From positions 186,001-250,000 of the forward strand of contig NZ_NSFV01000005.1 of the NCBI RefSeq assembly GCF_002295115.1: a DNA stretch of 64,000 nucleotides, in the 5' to 3' direction. Made by a program: the position numbers and the translations under genes. Numbering within the stretch: position 1 is the stretch's first letter; the number at the start of each line of letters is the position of its first letter. The DNA comes from Mesorhizobium sp. WSM4311. Its GTDB lineage: Bacteria; Pseudomonadota; Alphaproteobacteria; Rhizobiales; Rhizobiaceae. Shown here one piece after another: positions 49,753-57,802 of this stretch. Under the pieces are notes generated by a model. The model was not told the DNA's origin. It did no database searches and saw only the letters and a list, made by a program, of their open reading frames with translations.

Positions 49753-51543
49753 ATGCTGGAAATGGCACCGACGAAACAGGCAGCCGCATGGCTGGAATCC
49801 CTGGCGCAGGCGCTCGCAGCCGGCGATGCGACCGCGGCAAGCCATTTGTTCGTCGACGACTGCTACTGGCGCGATCTTCTGACCTTCACCTGGAACATCA
49901 CGACCATGGAAGGCCGCGAGGCCATCACCGACATGCTCGAGGCGACGCTGGCGACGACCAAGCCCACCGCATGGCAGCTCGCCGGCGAGGCGACCTCGGA
50001 CGAAGGCACCATCGAAGCCTGGTTCACCTTCGAGACCGCGGTGGCTTCCGGCCAAGGCATTGTGCGCCTGCGCGACGGCCGCTGCCGCACCCTGTTCACG
50101 GCGATGACCGACCTCAAGGGGTTCGAGGAGCGCAAGGGCTTGGCGCGGCCGCTCGGCGTGCGCCACAAGGCCGACCCCGAACGCGAGACCTGGTCGGAGG
50201 CGCGGGCGCGCGAGACGCGCGAACTCGGCGCCACCGAGCAGCCCTATTGCCTGGTCATCGGCGGCGGGCAGGGCGGCATCATGCTGGCCGCACGGCTGCG
50301 GCAGCTCGGTGTGCCGACCATCGTCATCGAGAAGAACGCCCGGCCCGGCGATTCCTGGCGCAACCGCTACCGCACGCTCGTGCTGCACGATCCGGTCTGG
50401 TACGACCATCTGCCCTACATTCCGTTCCCGGAAAACTGGCCGGTCTTCACGCCCAAGGACAAGATGGGCGACTGGCTGGAAATGTACACGCGCGTCATGG
50501 AGCTCAACTACTGGGTCGCCACCAAATGCCTCAGCGCCTCCTATGACGAGGCACGGAAGGAGTGGACCGTGGTGGTCGACCGTGTCGGCCGGCAGATCAC
50601 GCTGAAACCGAAGCATGTCGTCTTCGCCACCGGCGCCTACGGCCCGCCGCGAAAGATCGACCTCCCCGGCGCCGCGGCGTTCAAGGGCGAGCTGCTCCAT
50701 TCCAGCCAGTATGCCAGCGGCGACAAATTCCGCGGCAAAAAGGTCGCCGTCATCGGCGCCGCCAGCTCCGGCCATGACGTCTGCGTCGATCTCTGGGAAA
50801 GCGGCGCCGACGTCACCATGATCCAGCGCTCGCCGACCACCGTGGTCAAGTCGGACACGCTGATGGAGGTCGGCTTCGAGATCTTCTCGGAGGGCGCTCT
50901 GGCGCGCGGCATCACCACCGAAAAGGCCGACATGATCGTCGCCTCGACGCCCTTCGCGCTGGTGCCCAAGGGCCAGCGCGCGCTCTACGAGGTGATCAAG
51001 GCCCGCGACGCCACCTTCTACGAGCGCCTCAGCGCCTCCGGCTTCGCCATCGATTTCGGCGACGACGAGACCGGCCTCCTGATGAAGGCCTATCGCACCG
51101 GGTCCGGCTACTACATCGATGTCGGGGCCTCGGACCTGATCATCGACGGCAAGATCGGCATCCGCAGCGGCGTCGCCATCAAGGCGCTGACGCCGACAGG
51201 CATCCTGTTCGAGGATGGCAGCGAGCTCGAGGCCGACGCCATCGTCGCCTGCACCGGCTACCAGTCGATGAACGAGAATGTCGCCGCGCTCGTCTCGCGC
51301 GAAGTCGCCGACAAGGTCGGGCCCTGCTGGGGCCTCGGTTCCGGCGTCAAGGGCGACCCTGGCCCCTGGCAAGGCGAATTGCGCAACATGTGGAAGCCGA
51401 CGGCGCAGGAAGCGCTGTGGTTCCACGGCGGCAATCTGGCGCTGTCGCGTTTTTACTCGAAATACGTGGCGCTGCAGATCAAGGCGCGCATGGAAGGCAT
51501 TGCGACGCCGGTTTACGGCAAGCCGAGCAACGCCGGGCGGTGA
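49753..51543 (+). CDS. YUCCA-like class B flavin monooxygenase with N-terminal NTF2-like domain
   Basis: A 596-residue enzyme. Residues 1-130 resemble an NTF2/SnoaL-like domain (AAAWLESLAQALAAGDATAASHLFVDDCYWRDLLTFTWNI). From 160 on is a class B FMO: FAD motif VIGGGQGGIMLA (G170-x-G-x-x-G), the family motif F-x-G-x-x-x-H-S-x-x-Y in FKGELLHSSQY, and an NADPH-binding motif VIGAASSGHDVCVDLW with GxAxxG instead of GxGxxG. It oxygenates a nitrogen or carbon atom of an unknown substrate using NADPH and oxygen. ATG 49753 has GAGG six bases upstream. It is cotranscribed with or close behind rpiR. Confidence 0.92.
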   Translation: MLEMAPTKQAAAWLESLAQALAAGDATAASHLFVDDCYWRDLLTFTWNITTMEGREAITDMLEATLATTKPTAWQLAGEATSDEGTIEAWFTFETAVASGQGIVRLRDGRCRTLFTAMTDLKGFEERKGLARPLGVRHKADPERETWSEARARETRELGATEQPYCLVIGGGQGGIMLAARLRQLGVPTIVIEKNARPGDSWRNRYRTLVLHDPVWYDHLPYIPFPENWPVFTPKDKMGDWLEMYTRVMELNYWVATKCLSASYDEARKEWTVVVDRVGRQITLKPKHVVFATGAYGPPRKIDLPGAAAFKGELLHSSQYASGDKFRGKKVAVIGAASSGHDVCVDLWESGADVTMIQRSPTTVVKSDTLMEVGFEIFSEGALARGITTEKADMIVASTPFALVPKGQRALYEVIKARDATFYERLSASGFAIDFGDDETGLLMKAYRTGSGYYIDVGASDLIIDGKIGIRSGVAIKALTPTGILFEDGSELEADAIVACTGYQSMNENVAALVSREVADKVGPCWGLGSGVKGDPGPWQGELRNMWKPTAQEALWFHGGNLALSRFYSKYVALQIKARMEGIATPVYGKPSNAGR

Positions 51544-51569
51544 GGCGAAAGCATGCTTCGGTGAGAGAG

Positions 51570-51717
51570 GTCGACCCCCACTCCGTCGAGCTTCGCTCGA
51601 CACCTCTCCCCCGGTCGGCGGGGGAGAGGAAAGGCGCGAGCTTAACCGGGCTGGCTCCCTTCCTCTCCCTCCGGAGGGGGAGAGGTGGCGCTGCGAAGCA
51701 GCGACGGAGTGGGGGAA
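51570..51717. repeat. Paired intergenic repeats, families B and C
   Basis: The 243-base gap between the convergent flavin-monooxygenase and amidohydrolase genes holds a family B element (51570-51634: gtcgaccccc, hairpin gtcgagcttcgctcgac, arms cctctccccc/gggggagagg) and a family C element (51659-51717: ctccctccggagggggagag and gctgcgaagcagcgac). The same B/C pair appears at 9942-10133, 59304-59515 and 61310-61530. No gene or other signal is seen here. Confidence 0.8.
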
Positions 51718-51786
51718 GCCATCGCCAACGCGCAGCCGCCACAGGACAGGCACAACCCTACCGGCCATCCCACGACGGGAGATCGG

Positions 51787-53022
51787 CTAATCGTGCCGGT
51801 GCCCGAAATGCCGGGCGGCAACCTCGACATGCGTATGCGCGACATGCGCCTCGAAACGCTCGGTCTCGCTGACATCGTTCACCGCCTCGTTCGGCCACCA
51901 GGTGCCGCCGATGACGATGCCTTGCGAGACCAGCCGCTGGTCGGCGACCAGCGAGGCGCCGACCGCGTCGACGAAGGTGAACCGGCCGGACAGCTGGCGA
52001 AGGATTGCGACATCGCCGACGGTGCCGACGGCCAGCGTGCCGAGGTCCGGCCTGGCGATCGCCCGCGCCGGCGCTTGCGTCGCGGCGCGCAGCACCTCGA
52101 CCAGCGGCATGCCGAGCGCCATCAGCTTCGACATGCAGACCAGAATGTCGAAGGCCGGCCCGTCGACGCAGTAGAGATGCACGTCGCTCGAGATGACGTC
52201 CGGCGCCAGCCCCTCGGCCAGCATGGCGCGCGCCACGTCGAAATCGAACGAACCCATGCCATGGCCGAGATCGAAGATGACGCCGCGCTCGCGCGCCAGC
52301 CGCATGTCGGGCCGCACCGCGCCGGACGCGAAGACCGGCGCGTTGGGGAACGGCCGGAAGCAATGGGTGAGGATATCGCCGCGGCGCAGGCGCGGCAGCA
52401 CTTCCGAGCGGCCGGGCGGCGGCTCGTCAATATGCGCCATCAGCGGCAGTCCGGCCTTGTCGGCCGCCTCGAGCGCCAGATCGACCGGCGCGATGCCGCT
52501 GGTGCCGCCGGCATGCTTGCCGGAGCGGACTTTCACGCCGACGACGACATCGGCGTGCTCGCGGGCGGCCGCGACCACCTCGCGCGGTTCGCAGAGCCGC
52601 AGATCGCTGCACTCGCCGACCGACACCGACTGCGAGAAGCCGAAGATGCCGGCGAATGAAATGTTGACATAGGCCAGGATGCGCGCCCTGGACCGCTCCA
52701 TGACATGGCGGCGGAAACCGAGGAAGTTGCCGGCGCCCGCGCTGCCGGCATCGATGAAGGTGGTGGTGCCGCTTTTGGCGGCGAGCCGGTCGGCGTCGAC
52801 GCCGAGCGAGGTGCCGCCCCAATAGACGTGGCTGTGCAGGTCGACCAGGCCGGGCGCGACGATGCAGCCGGCCGCGTCGATCACCTCATTGGCGCGATCC
52901 GCCGGGATATCGGCGTCGACCGCCGCGACCCGCCCATTGGCGATGGCGACATCGCGCGGCGCATCGATGCCGGACGCCGGATCGATGAGCCGTCCGCCCT
53001 TCAGCAGGAGGTCGAATTGCAT
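51787..53022 (-). CDS. Amidohydrolase/deacetylase family metallohydrolase (dihydroorotase-like)
   Basis: A 411-residue amidohydrolase with the binuclear site of the superfamily: H63-x-H65 in DLHSHVYWGG, a candidate carboxylated K164 in VVGVKVRSG, H197 (LMAHIDEPP), H220 (ILTHCF) and D280 (ISSDVHLY). It resembles the deacetylase-type members related to dihydroorotase and N-acetyl-D-amino acid/N-acyl hydrolases. It hydrolyses a C-N bond; substrate unknown. ATG 53022 has GGAGG eight bases upstream. It lies downstream of the RidA gene on the same strand, with a 121-bp structured element between. Confidence 0.9.
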   Translation of the reverse strand: MQFDLLLKGGRLIDPASGIDAPRDVAIANGRVAAVDADIPADRANEVIDAAGCIVAPGLVDLHSHVYWGGTSLGVDADRLAAKSGTTTFIDAGSAGAGNFLGFRRHVMERSRARILAYVNISFAGIFGFSQSVSVGECSDLRLCEPREVVAAAREHADVVVGVKVRSGKHAGGTSGIAPVDLALEAADKAGLPLMAHIDEPPPGRSEVLPRLRRGDILTHCFRPFPNAPVFASGAVRPDMRLARERGVIFDLGHGMGSFDFDVARAMLAEGLAPDVISSDVHLYCVDGPAFDILVCMSKLMALGMPLVEVLRAATQAPARAIARPDLGTLAVGTVGDVAILRQLSGRFTFVDAVGASLVADQRLVSQGIVIGGTWWPNEAVNDVSETERFEAHVAHTHVEVAARHFGHRHD

Positions 53023-53056
53023 GAGGGGAACCTCCGGTTCGTTGCTTTGCCTTCTC

Positions 53057-53177
53057 AGAGACCGTTTCGAAATTCGCTCTGGCGAGTCAAATGATGATGG
53101 TTTCGCGAACCGGAGCGGAGCGGACATTTGGGTCCGCCGCTGGATGGCCGCCGGAGCAGAATTTCCAAACGGTCTCT
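53057..53177. repeat. 121-bp long inverted-repeat element between ridA and the amidohydrolase gene
   Basis: The left arm (53057-53084) and right arm (53149-53177) are nearly complementary over about 28 bases: agagaccgttt and cgaaattcgctct on the left face gcagaatttcc and aaacggtctct on the right, with a few mismatches and one bulge. The 64-base centre holds a second hairpin, gcggac-atttg-ggtccgc, near 53118-53137. The right end coincides with the RidA stop codon. It looks like a small MITE-like or REP-type unit; no transposase is present. Confidence 0.8.
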
Positions 53178-53542
53178 TAGACGGGCCTGTAGGCGACCGC
53201 CTCGACCTCGATCTTGATGTCGATCATCAGCCGCGATTCGACCGTGGTGCGGGCCGGCGGATTCTTCGGGAAGTGCCTGGCGTAGACCGCGTTGAAGGCG
53301 CCGAAATCGCGCGCGTCTTCCAACCAGACGGTGGTCTTCACCACGTCGTCCAGCGTGCAACCGGCCAGGGCCAGCGCCGCCTTCACATTGGCGAGCACCT
53401 GCTCGGTCTGTTCGGTGATGCCGCCTTTGACCGCGATGCCGTCGCTGCCGACCGGAACCTGGCCCGAGACATAGACGAAGTCGCCGGCCCGCACGGCGGG
53501 CGACAGCGGCACATGGGATGTTCCAAAAGTCTGCTTGGGCAA
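53177..53542 (-). CDS. RidA family protein (second in window)
   Basis: A 121-residue RidA-fold protein: VPLSPAVRAGDFVYVSGQVPVGSDG, then QVLANVKAALALAGCTLDDVVKTTVWLEDARDFGAFNAVY, then FPKNPPARTTVESRLMIDIKIEVEAVAYR. The R-T-T-V (ARTTVES) segment carries the conserved Arg that binds the carboxylate in active RidA enzymes, in contrast to the RidA at 411-803. The start is a TTG (53542), chosen because AGAGGAGG lies seven bases upstream and it begins at the family N-terminus. It precedes the amidohydrolase in the leftward transcript; a RidA that clears imine intermediates fits an amine/amide catabolic role. Confidence 0.9.
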   Translation of the reverse strand: MPKQTFGTSHVPLSPAVRAGDFVYVSGQVPVGSDGIAVKGGITEQTEQVLANVKAALALAGCTLDDVVKTTVWLEDARDFGAFNAVYARHFPKNPPARTTVESRLMIDIKIEVEAVAYRPV

Positions 53543-53641
53543 GGGATCGCCTCCTCTGATGACGCGGCAGGGCACCAGGGTGGCGCCCACGTCCACGCAG
53601 ATTTACCGCGATCGGGGCGGTCCCGATAGGGCCCTTGTTGG

Positions 53642-53679
53642 AAAGCAACATTCTTCGAAATCCGTGTTGCTTTATTACA
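53642..53679 (+). promoter_or_regulatory. Candidate RpiR operator (site 2) with inverted repeat
   Basis: The 23-bp site at 53657-53679 (gaaatccgtgttg followed by ctttattaca) matches site 1 at 48559 in 20 of 23 positions. Here it is extended by an upstream arm: AAAGCAACA at 53642-53650 is the exact reverse complement of TGTTGCTTT at 53665-53673, with 14 bases between. It lies between the divergent ridA and SnoaL-like genes (starts at 53542 and 53762), so it could control both. RpiR binding is an inference. Confidence 0.6.
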
Positions 53680-53761
53680 GAAGCGCTTGCATCGTGCGGA
53701 CCGGCGGGCGGCCTGCGCGCCGCCACGAGCACATGCCTGCGCCAGACCGGAGAAACCGAGA

Positions 53762-54247
53762 ATGACCTTCGACAAGAACCCGTTTCCTTCAGGCGATGCC
53801 GACCGCCATGCGTTGTGGGAGATGCTGGTGCGGCGCGACATCGACGCCTTCATCGGCCAGGACTGGTCCATGGTCGAGCACGATTTCATCGCCGAAAGCT
53901 TCTTCGGCATGCATGCGCATTTCCTCGCCAATGCCGATGCCTGGCGGCTGCAGTTCCCGCGGCTGGAGATCTATCGCGACGAGTGGCTGCGCCAGGCCGG
54001 GGAGACGGCGGCGACCAAATTCGCCGAGCCGCTGCGCGAAGCGCTGTTTCGCGTCACCAATCTGCGCGACATCGACGTCGGCGGCGACCGCGCCGTGCTG
54101 CACAAGAAGTTCGACGGTTCCGTCGCCAAGGCGGATGGCAGCGTCGACCGGCTGAAATGGCAGACGCTGTATTTCTGCCGCAAGGTCGAAGGCAGCTGGA
54201 AGATCGCCGGCTTCGTCGGCTACATGCCGTATCCGCTGGGGACCTAG
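53762..54247 (+). CDS. NTF2/SnoaL-like protein
   Basis: A 161-residue protein of the cone-fold type: DRHALWEMLVRRDIDAFIGQDWSMVEHDFIAESFFGMHAHFLANADAWRLQFPRLEIYRDEW and a C-terminal SWKIAGFVGYMPYPLG, where the closing strand is typical of NTF2-like domains. Its reaction is unknown; members in catabolic clusters act as cyclases, dehydratases or isomerases. It is divergent from ridA, downstream of the candidate RpiR site 2. The 219-base gap to ridA holds that site and nothing else evident. It overlaps the convergent C39-like gene by four bases at its 3' end. Confidence 0.75.
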   Translation: MTFDKNPFPSGDADRHALWEMLVRRDIDAFIGQDWSMVEHDFIAESFFGMHAHFLANADAWRLQFPRLEIYRDEWLRQAGETAATKFAEPLREALFRVTNLRDIDVGGDRAVLHKKFDGSVAKADGSVDRLKWQTLYFCRKVEGSWKIAGFVGYMPYPLGT

Positions 54248-55338
54248 CGCTTCCGGGTGGCTGGACCCGGCCCAACAAGAACGGCGGCGCGATAGGCCGG
54301 GTTGCCGTACCAGGCCATCCGGTCGAGCTCCGCCGCCCGAACCGGAAGGTCGACGACATCCATCTTCTGTTCGAGCCGGTCTGGCTCGATCCAGGGATCG
54401 TTGAGGAAATAGACGCCGTCGCCATGGCCATGGACGAGCACCCAATGCGGGCAGGTGTGGCCCATCATCGGTGCCTGGTCGATCAGCACCAGCGCCGACA
54501 AGCCGCGATCGAGCGCCTGGCCGATTTCTTCGAGGGCAAAGGCGCGCGTCTCGACCGGCAATGACGCGGCTTCGGCCTCGCGCTTGAAACCGGCCTGCAC
54601 GAAGCGCATCAGCCCGCGCCTTTCCTCCGAACTGGCCCGGTCGAGGAAGACCGGTTCGGCGCTGCTCATGAATATTTCGACCCGCAGGCCGCGCCGGCGC
54701 GCCGCCAGCGCCAGGCCGTAGGGGTCGCAGCCGCCCGGACCGCTCGGACCGATGATGGTGGTGGCCTCGCGCCACAGTTCGACCTCCAGCGCCCGGTCCG
54801 GCAACAAGGCCGGAGCGATCCCGCCCATCGCCATGGCCAGCGCCGACGGCCCGCACGTAAAACCCGCCGTCTGCGGCCAGGATGGCGGAACCTGCCCCTG
54901 CCGGCGGGTCGGTTCGTTGCCGATCCAGCGTTGCAGGAACCCGTCGCGGCGCTGCCACTGGCCGCCGATGCGCTGCACCATATCCTCGTCGGCACGCAGG
55001 CAGAGCACGTCTTGTGCGAGCGCCTCCTTCTCCAGCGCCTCCAGCAGGCGCGGGCCGTCACTCGCGATGAAGTTCGGAGCAGACCAGAACAGGGCGATGC
55101 GCACCATTGCTGCCGCCGGCCGGCGCTGGCCGACCACGATCGCCTCCGGGCGGCCCTCGCTGTAGTGCGCCACGCCGGTGACCCCGGCGATCTCCCGCAG
55201 CGCCGCCAGGCGATCGCCGGCCTCGGCCGGCACCGCCGCGATCAGGTCTGCCCAGACGGCCGCGTGTCCGGCCGTGAAGACCGTCATACTGGCCCCTTCG
55301 CCTTCAGCCGATACCACAGGCTCCTCGAAGTGCTGCAT
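54244..55338 (-). CDS. C39-peptidase-like protein with GNAT-like N-terminal region
   Basis: A 364-residue protein. The C-terminal half (about 155-345) is a papain-like C39 peptidase: C162 in QTAGFTCGPSALAMAM, H298 in CPHWVLVHGHG and D314 in YFLNDPW form the expected Cys-His-Asp arrangement. The N-terminal 150 residues are a divergent domain with alternating strands and helices, perhaps a degenerate GNAT-like fold. No ABC exporter is attached, so it is not a classical bacteriocin leader peptidase. The substrate is unknown. No signal peptide is seen. Confidence 0.75.
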   Translation of the reverse strand: MQHFEEPVVSAEGEGASMTVFTAGHAAVWADLIAAVPAEAGDRLAALREIAGVTGVAHYSEGRPEAIVVGQRRPAAAMVRIALFWSAPNFIASDGPRLLEALEKEALAQDVLCLRADEDMVQRIGGQWQRRDGFLQRWIGNEPTRRQGQVPPSWPQTAGFTCGPSALAMAMGGIAPALLPDRALEVELWREATTIIGPSGPGGCDPYGLALAARRRGLRVEIFMSSAEPVFLDRASSEERRGLMRFVQAGFKREAEAASLPVETRAFALEEIGQALDRGLSALVLIDQAPMMGHTCPHWVLVHGHGDGVYFLNDPWIEPDRLEQKMDVVDLPVRAAELDRMAWYGNPAYRAAVLVGPGPATRKR

Positions 55339-55367
55339 GACCCGTAAATTAGCCGGACAATGGCCGA

Positions 55368-56003
55368 TCAGTACAGCGTGACGAAGGCCGGGAACAGCAG
55401 GCCCGTCTGCCGCAAATACTCGATCAGCTCGATGGCCGGGAAGATGGCGAGGAAATAGAGCCCGTCATGGAAGGTGCGCTTGAGTGCGCGCGTCGAGAAC
55501 TGCAACTGGTCGTCGTCGTGGTAGAGCAGCGGGTTCGGCCAGAAGCGCGGCGTCGTCTTGATATAGGCGGCATAGGCCTGGCCGAACTTGCCCAGGAGAT
55601 ATTCGGCTTCCTTGCGCGCCGTGACGCGGAAGATGAGGAAGCTGGCCACGCCAAGCGCGGCTGCCGCCACCAGCGAACCGTAGGCCAGACCGATGCCGAC
55701 TGCGCCCACCGTCGAAAAGAAATAGAGCGGGTTCTGGCTCATCGAGAACGGCCCCGTCGAAACCAGCTCCTCGTTCTTCTTGCCGCCGACATAGAGGATG
55801 CTCCACAGCCTGCCGGCAACACAGGCGAGCACCAGGCAGAAGCCCAGGAATTCGAGCGTTTCGTGACCGTTCGAGCCCTCGGCGAGCGCCGGCTTGGTGA
55901 GAAACAGCAGCAGCACCGCCAGCACCGCCGCCACGCGCACGAAGACCAGCCGCTTTCGCTGCACGAAGGCCTGTGAAACAGGCTTGAGGGACGCATAGGT
56001 CAT
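55368..56003 (-). CDS. Isoprenylcysteine carboxylmethyltransferase (ICMT)-like membrane protein
   Basis: A 211-residue integral membrane protein of the ICMT/PEMT-like family with several hydrophobic segments (VRVAAVLAVLLLFLT, ETLEFLGFCLVLACVAGRLW, GLAYGSLVAAAALGVASFLIF). The methyltransferase-type signature LVSTGPFSMSQNPLYFFSTVGAVGIGL and the RKEAEYLLGKFGQAYAAYIKTTPRFWPNP closing segment are characteristic. Bacterial members use SAM to methylate unknown substrates, often lipids. ATG 56003. It is divergent from the COG4705 gene. Confidence 0.87.
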   Translation of the reverse strand: MTYASLKPVSQAFVQRKRLVFVRVAAVLAVLLLFLTKPALAEGSNGHETLEFLGFCLVLACVAGRLWSILYVGGKKNEELVSTGPFSMSQNPLYFFSTVGAVGIGLAYGSLVAAAALGVASFLIFRVTARKEAEYLLGKFGQAYAAYIKTTPRFWPNPLLYHDDDQLQFSTRALKRTFHDGLYFLAIFPAIELIEYLRQTGLLFPAFVTLY

Positions 56004-56236
56004 TCGTGTCTTCCTGGGCCACGGATTACGGGTTCAGCCACTGGGGCGCGCCATTGATGGCGGATACAAGGCCGTTGCTTCTATCAGCGCAGCACGCGGC
56101 TTTCGTAAAGGCCTTTTGCGCCAATCACGGCCATCCTTACGAATTTGTATGCCCCGGGACAGGCTGCAGTGAAGTCGCTTGCCTATCGTGGAGATGCCGG
56201 ATCGCTTCCATCCGGTCGCAACCTCGGGACTTGGCC

Positions 56237-57028
56237 ATGCTCTCTCCCAACAAAACCACCGGACCGAGCCAGAACAGGGTTCCGGAGGTCACGCTCGACT
56301 TCTGGCTGATCAAGCTGATGGCGGTCACCATGGGCGAAACGGCCGCCGATTATCTCGCCGTCAATCTCGGGCTCGGGCTGGCCGTCACCTCGCTGATCAT
56401 GACCGGCATGCTGATCGTCGCCCTTGTCCTGCAGTTCGCGCAGAGGCGCTACATACCTTGGGCCTACTGGCTGGCGGTGGTCCTGATCAGCGTCGTCGGC
56501 ACGCTGATCACGGACAACCTCGTCGACAGTTTCGGCGTGCGCCTGCAGACGACGACGATCGCCTTCTCGGTTGCGCTCGCGGCGACCTTCGCGGTCTGGC
56601 AAGCCAGCGAGCGGACGCTGTCGATCCACACCATCTCCACCACGAGGCGCGAGATCTTCTACTGGCTGGCGATCCTGCTCACCTTCTCGCTCGGCACCGC
56701 CGCCGGCGATCTCGTCGCCGAAAGTTTCGACATGGGCTATCTCACGTCGGGCCTCGTGTTCGGCGGCCTCATCGCGCTGATCGCGCTTGCCTATCATCTC
56801 ATCCACCTCGACGCCATCCTCGCCTTCTGGCTGGCCTATATACTGACGCGCCCGCTCGGCGCCTCCTTCGGCGATCTTCTGTCGCAGCCGGCCGAACAGG
56901 GCGGCCTCGGCTTCGGCACCACCTTCACCAGCCTGATCTTTCTGGGCTGCATCGCAGCACTGGTTCTGTACATGACGCTGAAGAAAACCGCCGACGATGC
57001 CGACGAGATCCTGCTGGAACAGGATTAG
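56237..57028 (+). CDS. COG4705 family membrane protein with four internal repeats
   Basis: A 263-residue integral membrane protein with about eight helices. Four repeated loop motifs alternate with helices: MGETAADYLAVNLGLG, LITDNLVDSFGV, LGTAAGDLVAESFDMG and LGASFGDLLSQP, each with a conserved G/S/T-x-x-x-D-x-x pattern. This is the hallmark of COG4705 membrane-anchored proteins, of unknown function. ATG 56237 lies immediately before the soluble N-terminus. It precedes the response-regulator gene by 90 bases on the same strand, so the two-component system is a likely regulator or sensor partner. Confidence 0.87.
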   Translation: MLSPNKTTGPSQNRVPEVTLDFWLIKLMAVTMGETAADYLAVNLGLGLAVTSLIMTGMLIVALVLQFAQRRYIPWAYWLAVVLISVVGTLITDNLVDSFGVRLQTTTIAFSVALAATFAVWQASERTLSIHTISTTRREIFYWLAILLTFSLGTAAGDLVAESFDMGYLTSGLVFGGLIALIALAYHLIHLDAILAFWLAYILTRPLGASFGDLLSQPAEQGGLGFGTTFTSLIFLGCIAALVLYMTLKKTADDADEILLEQD

Positions 57029-57118
57029 GCTTCGGCGTTTGGCGGTCCGTGCCATCCTAGGAACGGGGTCTTGCCGGTGATAGCCTGTGCCCGATATCGG
57101 CGATCAACCGGAACAGCG

Positions 57119-57802
57119 ATGCGACTTCTTCTTGTCGAGGACGACCACAAGACGGCGGACTATATCGTCAGGGGACTGACCGAGGCCGGGCATGTCTGCG
57201 ACCTCCTGCGCAACGGCCATGACGCGCTTTTCGCCGCCACCAGCGGCAACTATGACGTGATCGTCGCCGACCGCATGATCCCAGGCCTGGACGGCCTGTC
57301 GATGATCAAAGCGGTGCGTGCGGCCGGCGTGCGCACGCCGGCGATCTTCCTCACCTCCATCGGCGGCATCGACGACCGCGTCGAGGGCCTGGAGGCCGGC
57401 GGCGACGACTATCTGGTCAAGCCCTTCGCCTTTTCCGAGCTGCTTGCCCGCATCAATGCGCTCGGACGCAGGCCGGCGGCGCAGGAGCAGAAGACGATGC
57501 TGCGGGTCGGCGACCTCGAGATGGACCTCATCATGCGGCGCGTCACGCGCCAGGGCCAGCCGATCGACCTGCAGCCGCGCGAATTCAGCCTGCTGGAGGT
57601 GCTGATGCGCGGCGAGGGCCGCGTGATCACCCGCACCATGCTTCTGGAGCGTGTCTGGGACTTTCATTTCGATCCCAAGACCAGTGTTGTCGAGACCCAT
57701 ATCAGCCGGCTGCGGGCCAAGGTCGACAAGCCGTTCGAGGCCCAGCTCATCCACACCATCCGCAACACCGGCTACAGCCTGCACGCGCCGCTTGCGCCAT
57801 GA
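57119..57802 (+). CDS. OmpR-family response regulator
   Basis: A 227-residue regulator: receiver domain (1-120) with the acidic triad EDD at 7-9, phospho-acceptor D51 in VIVADRMIPGLDG and K101 in YLVKPFAF, and a winged-helix DNA-binding domain (about 128-225) with LQPREFSLLEVLMRGEGRVITRTMLLERVW and VETHISRLRAKV. The stop overlaps the histidine-kinase start (ATGA), indicating coupling. The ATG is chosen at 57119 because the conserved RLLLVEDDHKTADYI begins there. Confidence 0.96.
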   Translation: MRLLLVEDDHKTADYIVRGLTEAGHVCDLLRNGHDALFAATSGNYDVIVADRMIPGLDGLSMIKAVRAAGVRTPAIFLTSIGGIDDRVEGLEAGGDDYLVKPFAFSELLARINALGRRPAAQEQKTMLRVGDLEMDLIMRRVTRQGQPIDLQPREFSLLEVLMRGEGRVITRTMLLERVWDFHFDPKTSVVETHISRLRAKVDKPFEAQLIHTIRNTGYSLHAPLAP

